This document shows, piece by piece, positions 58,660 to 64,000 of a stretch of DNA of 64,000 bases. The notes under the pieces are model-generated. The model saw only the letters and a program-made list of their open reading frames with translations. It searched no databases and was not told the origin of the DNA. The stretch covers positions 331,520 through 395,519 of the forward strand of contig NZ_SJKD01000009.1 in assembly GCF_004331485.1 (NCBI RefSeq), given 5' to 3'. Made by a program: the position numbers and the translations under genes. The DNA comes from Kribbella capetownensis (GTDB taxonomy: Bacteria > Actinomycetota > Actinomycetes > Propionibacteriales > Kribbellaceae). Each line of letters opens with the position of its first letter. Positions within the stretch are counted from its first letter, which is position 1.

Positions 58660-59565
58660 ATGACCCCTGCCGAACTCGCGGCCCAGCTCAAGACCGGACT
58701 GCTGTCCTTCCCGGTGACGCACTTCAACCCGGATCTCAGCTTCAACGAATCCGGTTATCGCGAGCACCTGTCCTGGCTGAGCCAGTACGACGTCGCCGGG
58801 TTGTTCGCGGCCGGCGGCACCGGTGAGGGCTTCTCGCTGACGCCCGCCGAGATCGACACGGTCGTCCGTGCGGCGGTGTCCGAGGTGAACGGCAAGCTCC
58901 CGGTGATCGCGCCCGCGACCGGCGGTACGGCGTCCGCGATCGCCCAGGCCCAGGCTGCGGAGGCCGCCGGGGCTGATGGGGTCCTGCTGCTGCCGCCGTA
59001 CCTGACCGAGGCTGGTCAGCACGGGCTGATCGAGCATGTGTCGGCGGTCTGCCGCAGTACGAGTCTCGGCGTCACCGTCTACAGCCGGGCGAACGCGATC
59101 CTGACCGACGTCTCCGTCGCGGAGCTTGCCGACCGCAACGAAAACCTGGTCTGCCTGAAGGACGGCGTCGGCAGCATCGAGATGATGACCCGCACGTACG
59201 CCCGGGTCGGCGACCGGCTCACCTATATCGGCGGACTGCCGACGGCCGAGACGTTCGCGCTGCCGCTGCTGCAACTCGGCGTCAGCACCTACTCGTCGGC
59301 GATCTTCAACTTCGTACCCGAGTTCGCGCTCGGCTTCTACGCCGACGTCCTGGCGCAGGACCGCGAGAGCGTCTACCGCAAACTGAACGAGTTCATCCTG
59401 CCGTACCTGGACATCCGGGACCGGATGAAGGGGTACGCCGTCTCGATCGTCAAGGCCGGCGTGACCGCGATCGGGCGGTCCGCGGGACCGGTGCGACCAC
59501 CGCTGCAGGACCTGAGCGAGGACGAGTTGGCCCAGCTCACCGAGCTGATCGGCAGGATCAAGTGA
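58660..59565 (+). CDS. kdgD: 5-dehydro-4-deoxyglucarate dehydratase
   Basis: This 301-aa DHDPS/NAL-superfamily aldolase-fold protein has GGTGEGFSLT (substrate carboxylate site near 49), the Schiff-base lysine in NLVCLKDGVG (near 170) and the catalytic Tyr in VTVYSRAN. It converts 5-keto-4-deoxyglucarate to 2,5-dioxovalerate (2-oxoglutarate semialdehyde) plus CO2, the step after both galactarate and glucarate dehydratases. The dehydrogenase that would finish the pathway is not in the window. It is coupled to gudD by GTGA. Confidence 0.92.
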   Translation: MTPAELAAQLKTGLLSFPVTHFNPDLSFNESGYREHLSWLSQYDVAGLFAAGGTGEGFSLTPAEIDTVVRAAVSEVNGKLPVIAPATGGTASAIAQAQAAEAAGADGVLLLPPYLTEAGQHGLIEHVSAVCRSTSLGVTVYSRANAILTDVSVAELADRNENLVCLKDGVGSIEMMTRTYARVGDRLTYIGGLPTAETFALPLLQLGVSTYSSAIFNFVPEFALGFYADVLAQDRESVYRKLNEFILPYLDIRDRMKGYAVSIVKAGVTAIGRSAGPVRPPLQDLSEDELAQLTELIGRIK

Positions 59566-60881
59566 CGCCGACCATCACGTCCGTCGAGGTCGTTCCCGTC
59601 GCCGGCTACGACAGCATGCTGCTGAATCTGAGCGGCGCGCACGGACCGTTCTTCACTCGCAACGTCGTGATCGTGACCGACAGCTCGGGCAACACCGGCC
59701 TCGGCGAGGTTCCCGGTGGCGACAAGATCGCGTCGACGATCCGCGCGGCCGCGGAGTTCGCGGTCGGTCAGGAACTCGCGCAGTATCGCCAACTCCTCCG
59801 ACGTGTCGCCCAGACCTTTGCGGACCGAGATGCTGGTGGCCGAGGGCAACAGACTTACGACCTCCGGACGACGGTCCATGCGGTGACGGGACTGGAGTCC
59901 GCGCTGCTCGACCTGCTTGGGCGGCATCTCGGCGTACCCGTGGCCGAACTGCTGGGTGATGGGCAGCAGCGTTCTGCCGTGCCGGTTCTTGGTTACCTCT
60001 TCTATGTCGGCGACACCGGACGAACCGATCTTCCGTACCTGACCGACTCGGGCGAGGATCGGTGGTCGAAGGTACGGCGGCAGCCGGCGTTGACTCCGGA
60101 CGCGATCGTCGCGTTGGCCGAGGCGGCGCAGGAGCGGTACGGGTTCGCGGACTTCAAGCTGAAGGGCGGTGTGTTCGACGGGCCTGTTGAGCTCGAGGCC
60201 GTGCGCGCGTTGGCCGGACGGTTCCCGTCGGCCCGGATCACCATCGACCCGAACGGTGCCTGGCCGGTGCGGGATGCGATCGCGTGGTGTTCGGGCCTGG
60301 ACGACGTACTGGCGTATGTCGAGGATCCGGTCGGCGCGGAGCCGGGGTTCTCGGGGCGCGAGACGATGGCGGAGTTCAAGCGCGCGACCGGGCTGCGGAC
60401 CGCGACGAACATGATCGCGACCGACTGGCGCGAGCTTGCGCACGCCATCCGGGTCGATGCGGTCGACATTCCACTGGCCGATCCGCACTTCTGGACGATG
60501 GCCGGGTCGGTGCGGGTCGCGCAGTTGTGCGCGGACTTCGGGCTGACCTGGGGGTCGCACTCGAACAACCACTTCGACATCTCGCTGGCGATGTTCACGC
60601 AGGTCGGCGCGGCGGCACCGGGCGACATCACGGCCCTGGACACGCATTGGATCTGGCAGGACGGGCAGGCGCTGACCAAGGAGCCGCTGCGGATCGCCGG
60701 CGGCGAGATCGCGGTACCGACGCGTCCTGGTCTCGGTGTCGAGCTGGATCGCGAGGCGCTCGCCGCCGCGCACGAGTTGTATCAACAGCATGGCCTCGGA
60801 GCACGCGACGACGCGATCGCGATGCAGTACCTGGTCGAGGACTGGAGGTTCGATCCGAAGCGCCCCTGTCTGGTGCGGTGA
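59562..60881 (+). CDS. gudD: Glucarate dehydratase
   Basis: This 439-aa enolase-superfamily enzyme has the GlucD pattern: NVVIVTDSSGNTGLGEVPGG near 34-53, the catalytic Lys pair in DFKLKGG near 200, ITIDPNGAWP metal ligand, NMIATDWRE, and the catalytic His in WGSHSNNHFDISLAM. It dehydrates D-glucarate to 5-keto-4-deoxyglucarate, the substrate of the preceding gene product. The GTG start lies in the stop of kdgD. The pair forms a compact two-gene glucarate pathway. Confidence 0.94.
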   Translation: MTPTITSVEVVPVAGYDSMLLNLSGAHGPFFTRNVVIVTDSSGNTGLGEVPGGDKIASTIRAAAEFAVGQELAQYRQLLRRVAQTFADRDAGGRGQQTYDLRTTVHAVTGLESALLDLLGRHLGVPVAELLGDGQQRSAVPVLGYLFYVGDTGRTDLPYLTDSGEDRWSKVRRQPALTPDAIVALAEAAQERYGFADFKLKGGVFDGPVELEAVRALAGRFPSARITIDPNGAWPVRDAIAWCSGLDDVLAYVEDPVGAEPGFSGRETMAEFKRATGLRTATNMIATDWRELAHAIRVDAVDIPLADPHFWTMAGSVRVAQLCADFGLTWGSHSNNHFDISLAMFTQVGAAAPGDITALDTHWIWQDGQALTKEPLRIAGGEIAVPTRPGLGVELDREALAAAHELYQQHGLGARDDAIAMQYLVEDWRFDPKRPCLVR

Positions 60882-60947
60882 TGTTCACCTGATGTTGTGC
60901 GCGATAGGTTTCGATCGGTGCTGATGTCTCGATCAAGGAGCCTTGAA

Positions 60948-62042
60948 ATGCGCTGGCAGAAGTCACTCGCCGCAGCAGTTGTCCTGACCGCCCTGACTAC
61001 GACGCTGACCGCGTCGGCGACACCGGGCAAACATCCCGGCGGTGGTGGTTCCTGCTCACCGGACGCGCAGTTCCTCGGTTTCAGCGATGCGCTGGACAAG
61101 ACGACGTTCGACGGCCAGCCGGTCGCCGGCCTGTCGGCGCTGAACGTGACCGGCCCGCACAGCGCGACCGCTCTGGTGGACAACGTCGGGACCACGCCGG
61201 CCCGGGTGTTTCAGCTCAGGACCAACAGCCAGCCGACCACGGTGAGCGTCGACGGGATGACGATCCTGCGCCGCCCGGACGGTACGCCGTACACGGGTGC
61301 GGACTTCGACGGCGAGGGCCTGGTCGTCGAGCGGGGTGACCGGACCATCCTGGCCACCTCGGAGCGCGAGCCGTCGATCCGCCGCTTCCGGCTGTCCGAC
61401 GGCAAGGAGATCGCCTCGCTGCCGGTGCCGGCGCGCTTCCAGGTCGCGCCGGCCGGTGAGGCGACGAGCAACGCGACGTTCGAGTCGCTCGCGGTCAGCC
61501 GTGACGGGCTGTCGCTGTTCGCCGGCATGGAGGGCCCGCTGGCGTCCGACGGCACCGATGCCGACGGGCGTACGCGCAACCGCGTCCTGCGGTACGCCGG
61601 GTTCCCGGGCCACGACTACCGGGTCGCCGCGCAGTACGCCTACAAGCCGGACCCGGGGCTCGCGTTGGTCGAGCTCGCCTGGGTGAACCGGGATGAACTG
61701 GTGTCGATGGAGCGCACGTTCACGCCCGGTGTCGGCAACACGATCCGGGTCTTCACGGTGTCGCTGCGCCGCGCCGTCGACGTGTCGAAGACGGCATCGC
61801 TGGCGGATGCGCCGGAGAAGGTCTTCCTGCAGAAGAAGCTGCTGTTCGACCTGGTGAACTGCCCGCCGTCCGGCGCGGTCGCCAAGCAGCCGCAGCCGAA
61901 CCCGCTGCTGGACAACGTCGAGGCGCTCGCCCTCGGCGGCGACCTGCCTGGCGGGCGTCGGCAGCTGTACCTGCTGTCCGATGACAACAACGGCGCCACC
62001 CAGATCACCCGGTTCTACTCGCTGGCGGTCGACCTGCACTGA
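60948..62042 (+). CDS. Secreted esterase-like (phytase-like domain) protein
   Basis: This 364-aa protein has a Sec signal peptide (MRWQKSLAAAVVLTALTTTL, cleavage near ASA at 24). The esterase-like-of-phytase beta-propeller follows: DFDGEGLVVERGDRTILATSE, split across about 120-140, then NATFESLAVSRDGLSLFAGME and DNVEALALGGDLPGGRRQLYLLSDDN. The domain is common in secreted actinobacterial proteins; catalysis is not established. AAGGAG lies 7 nt before the ATG at 60948. It is downstream of gudD but 66 nt away. Confidence 0.85.
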   Translation: MRWQKSLAAAVVLTALTTTLTASATPGKHPGGGGSCSPDAQFLGFSDALDKTTFDGQPVAGLSALNVTGPHSATALVDNVGTTPARVFQLRTNSQPTTVSVDGMTILRRPDGTPYTGADFDGEGLVVERGDRTILATSEREPSIRRFRLSDGKEIASLPVPARFQVAPAGEATSNATFESLAVSRDGLSLFAGMEGPLASDGTDADGRTRNRVLRYAGFPGHDYRVAAQYAYKPDPGLALVELAWVNRDELVSMERTFTPGVGNTIRVFTVSLRRAVDVSKTASLADAPEKVFLQKKLLFDLVNCPPSGAVAKQPQPNPLLDNVEALALGGDLPGGRRQLYLLSDDNNGATQITRFYSLAVDLH

Positions 62043-62081
62043 GGCCACTGGCACAAGATGGCGTGATGCGTACGCGCGGGT

Positions 62082-62087
62082 CACAAT
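62082..62087 (+). promoter_or_regulatory. Leaderless -10 box of the D-amino-acid oxidase gene
   Basis: CACAAT ends 6 nt before the ATG at 62094. Confidence 0.35.
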
Positions 62088-62093
62088 GTGTGA

Positions 62094-63017
62094 ATGCGCG
62101 TGATCGTGGTGGGTGCGGGCGTGATCGGGCTGACCTGTGCCGTCCGGCTCGCCGAGGGTGGGTACGACGTGGCCGTGTTCGCCCGCGATCTGCCGCTGGA
62201 GACGACCTCGGCGGTGGCTGCGGCGATCTGGTACCCGTACCTGTCGGCTCCCGAGGACCGCGTCGCCGCCTGGTCCAGGACGGCGTACGAGGAGTTCTCC
62301 AAGCTGGCCGAGCTCGAGGCGTCGGTGCGGATGCGGCGCGGGCGCGAGTTCCTGGTCGAGCGGAAGCCGGATCCGCGCTGGGCCGACGTCCTGCCTGACC
62401 TGACCCGGGTGTCGCCGCCGGCCGGGTTCGAGGACGGTTGGTCGTTCACGACGGCGGTGATCGAGATGCCGGCGTACCTGCAGTCGCTCGTCAAGCGGCT
62501 GGACCAGGCGGGCGGCACACTCACCCGCGCTGCGTTGCCCGCGTTGCCGACGACCGCCGACGTGGTGATCAACTGTGCCGGCCTCGGGGCTCGACTCACC
62601 GCGAGCGACCCGACCGTGACGCCGGTGCGGGGCCAGGTGATGACGGTCGAGCAGTGCGGTCTGACCGAGTGGCTCGTCGCCGATCGGTCGCCGTCGGAGT
62701 TGACGTACGTCGTACCGCGCGAACATGACGTGGTGGTCGGCGGGACCAGCCAGCCGAACGACTGGAACCTCACGGTCGATCAGGCGACCGCGGATCAGAT
62801 GCTGGAGCGGGCGGCCGAGTTGGTCCCTCAGTTGCGCAAGGCAAAGATCATCCGCCATCGGGTCGGTCTGCGGCCGGCTCGTCCGGCGATCCGGTGCGAG
62901 CTGATCCGGACACGGACGGGTGAACCGGTGATCCACTGCTACGGACATGGTGGATCCGGGGTGACGCTGTCCTGGGGCTGCGCGGACGAGGTCTTCGAGC
63001 TTGTCCAGGGAATCTGA
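62094..63017 (+). CDS. D-amino-acid oxidase (FAD)
   Basis: This 307-aa protein has FAD-binding GAGVIG (8-13), the short AAAIWYPY segment near 44, and the DAO signature close to the C-terminus: VGLRPARPAIRCEL (Arg binding substrate carboxylate) and HCYGHGGSGVTLSWGCA. It oxidises D-amino acids to keto acids with H2O2 and NH3. No peroxisomal or membrane feature is present; it is cytoplasmic. It could process D-amino acids from peptidoglycan recycled elsewhere in this window. Its last 17 nt overlap the methyltransferase gene. Confidence 0.92.
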   Translation: MRVIVVGAGVIGLTCAVRLAEGGYDVAVFARDLPLETTSAVAAAIWYPYLSAPEDRVAAWSRTAYEEFSKLAELEASVRMRRGREFLVERKPDPRWADVLPDLTRVSPPAGFEDGWSFTTAVIEMPAYLQSLVKRLDQAGGTLTRAALPALPTTADVVINCAGLGARLTASDPTVTPVRGQVMTVEQCGLTEWLVADRSPSELTYVVPREHDVVVGGTSQPNDWNLTVDQATADQMLERAAELVPQLRKAKIIRHRVGLRPARPAIRCELIRTRTGEPVIHCYGHGGSGVTLSWGCADEVFELVQGI

Positions 63018-63900
63018 GCGGCCGATCATCCTGGACGGCGGTCTGTCGAACGCCCTGGAAGATCGTGGCCACGATCTGTCGGACGCGTTGTGGTCGGCGC
63101 GGTTGCTGAAGGACGCGCCCGACGAGATCGCGGCGGTGCATCACGCGTACTACGACGCCGGTGCGATGGTGGCGACGACGGCCAGCTATCAAGCCAGCGT
63201 GGTCGGCTTCGAACGCGCCGGCGTGCCGCGCGCCGAGGCCGAGCGACTGATTGCGAGCAGTGTGCGGATCGCCCGCGACGTGCGCGACTCGTTCACCGAC
63301 GGACGGCGCCGGTTGGTCGCTGCATCGGTCGGGCCGTACGGCGCGATGCTCGCGGACGGATCGGAGTACCGCGGCCGGTACGGCGTGAGTGCGGCGACCC
63401 TCCGCGATTTCCACGGGCCGCGGTTGGAGTTGCTGGTCAGTGCTGAGCCTGACCTGCTGGCGGTGGAGACCATCCCGGACGCCGACGAAGCCGAGGTGCT
63501 CGTCGGGCTGCTGGCCGAGCTGGACTTCCCGGCGTGGTTCTCCTACTCGATCTCCGGGGCCTACACCCGCGCCGGCCAACCTCTCACGGACGCCTTCGCG
63601 ATCCCTGTGATCGACCAGGTGATTGCTGTAGGCATCAACTGCTGCACGCCCGACGATGTGCAGGCCGCGGTCGAGACAGCCATCGCGGTGACCGGCAAGC
63701 CGGCCGTTGCGTATCCCAACTCCGGCGAGTCCTGGGACGCCACCGCCCGCCACTGGATCGGTCCCCGCATCACCCCGGCCTCCGCCGGTGCTGCCGCTCC
63801 TCTTGCCTCCGACTGGTTCTCAGCCGGGGCGGCGTACATCGGTGGATGCTGCCGAGTCGGCCCCGACGACATCCGCGCACTCGCGAAGGCGCTGAGCTAG
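63001..63900 (+). CDS. mmuM: Homocysteine S-methyltransferase
   Basis: This 299-aa protein has a TIM barrel with zinc cysteines in GINCCTP and IGGCCRV near the C-terminus, plus ILDGGLSNALE at the N-terminus. It matches the MmuM/BHMT-like group. It methylates homocysteine, commonly with S-methylmethionine as donor, giving methionine. The start is taken as TTG at 63001, inside the oxidase gene, with GAGG about 9 nt upstream. Its TAG stop overlaps the stop codon of an inward-facing IS481 transposase, so an insertion element abuts this gene precisely. Confidence 0.88.
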   Translation: MSRESERPIILDGGLSNALEDRGHDLSDALWSARLLKDAPDEIAAVHHAYYDAGAMVATTASYQASVVGFERAGVPRAEAERLIASSVRIARDVRDSFTDGRRRLVAASVGPYGAMLADGSEYRGRYGVSAATLRDFHGPRLELLVSAEPDLLAVETIPDADEAEVLVGLLAELDFPAWFSYSISGAYTRAGQPLTDAFAIPVIDQVIAVGINCCTPDDVQAAVETAIAVTGKPAVAYPNSGESWDATARHWIGPRITPASAGAAAPLASDWFSAGAAYIGGCCRVGPDDIRALAKALS

Positions 63901-64000
63901 TTGTACTGCCCAGGGAGGTTGGTTAAGCGGGTGATGGGTGGGGTTTTGCCGATGGCGGTGTGGGGTCGGTGGTGGTTGTAGTGGTGGAGCCAGCCGGGTA
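63897..64000 (-). mobile_element. IS481-family transposase, C-terminal end, cut by window edge
   Basis: The minus strand reads WLHHYNHHRPHTAIGKTPP, then ITRLTNLPGQYN and TAG. The HHYN-x-x-RPH motif, the conserved integrase end with its catalytic-helix region, is diagnostic of IS481/IS3-type DDE transposases. Only the last 33 codons are in the window. The stop codon (63897-63899) overlaps the stop of mmuM on the other strand, leaving no room for a terminal inverted repeat between them in this window. Confidence 0.85.

Noticed and set aside
1..64000. Search for tRNA, rRNA, prophage or biosynthetic gene cluster
   Set aside because: No cloverleaf with a TTCRANY arm, rRNA-like stretch, phage structural gene or PKS/NRPS module was recognised. 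This was by eye, and a tRNAscan or antiSMASH run would be decisive.

Overview
The window is high-GC (roughly two thirds or more G+C), densely coded DNA from an actinobacterium. NucS (mismatch endonuclease), a mycothiol-type maleylpyruvate isomerase-fold protein, an IcmA-type mutase, crotonyl-CoA carboxylase/reductase, DivIVA-type coiled coils, frequent GTG/TTG starts and many TANNNT boxes sitting 5-8 nt before start codons all point this way. The style is close to Kribbella/Nocardioides (Propionibacteriales), but the genus is an inference. There are about 63 protein-coding genes, two broken ones and one partial transposase. I see no rRNA, tRNA, CRISPR or prophage.

Layout. 1-4962: edge of a thioredoxin/YbbN-like gene, a membrane TrkA protein, an isobutyryl-CoA mutase large subunit and an unknown 371-aa gene. 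4945-13350: a seven-gene, fully coupled peptide-uptake operon (lipoprotein, M14 carboxypeptidase, two permeases, serine hydrolase, GbsR/MarR-type regulator, double ATPase). 13513-17802: MarR, a frameshifted small gene, DinB/MDMPI, YciI and ECF42 sigma, a PH-domain membrane protein and a tiny membrane peptide. 18097-23284: acyl-CoA module (meaB, thiolase, methylmalonyl-CoA epimerase, MEDS/HATPase protein, ccr). 23389-26846: DivIVA-like coiled coil plus a PerM transporter with an alanine-rich heptad tail. 27054-30045: PadR and a MacB/FtsX-type ABC exporter. 30049-35936: an operon of NamZ-like muramidase, double GNAT, sugar ABC importer and PIG-L deacetylase, read here as peptidoglycan amino-sugar scavenging. 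36046-40149: VOC pseudogene, alpha/beta hydrolase, zinc-ribbon protein, secreted M28 peptidase and fatty-acid desaturase. 40339-46059: DesK/DesR-like pair, AraC, PhyH dioxygenase, FAD oxidoreductase and an ECF41 sigma factor with its likely target promoter. 46255-48688: polar amino-acid ABC importer. 48726-53989: double 3-hydroxybutyryl-CoA dehydrogenase, Nudix, methyltransferase, TfoX, NucS and small regulators. 54025-60881: glmS, then aldarate catabolism (galactarate/talarate-type dehydratase, GntR, LysR, KdgD-type dehydratase, glucarate dehydratase). 60948-64000: secreted esterase-like protein, D-amino-acid oxidase, homocysteine methyltransferase and an IS481-type transposase end.

How it works together. 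Three themes recur. One is cell-wall and peptide recycling: the two ABC operons with their hydrolases, the M28 peptidase and glmS. The second is C4 acyl-CoA metabolism (thiolase, 3-hydroxybutyryl-CoA dehydrogenase, Ccr, Icm, epimerase, MeaB), scattered over 48 kb. The third is sugar-acid catabolism, which should end at 2-oxoglutarate semialdehyde. Regulatory DNA is unusually readable: palindromes sit on the promoters of the peptide operon, the PadR, NamZ, GntR and AraC units, and a TGTCACA box precedes the ECF41-linked oxidoreductase.
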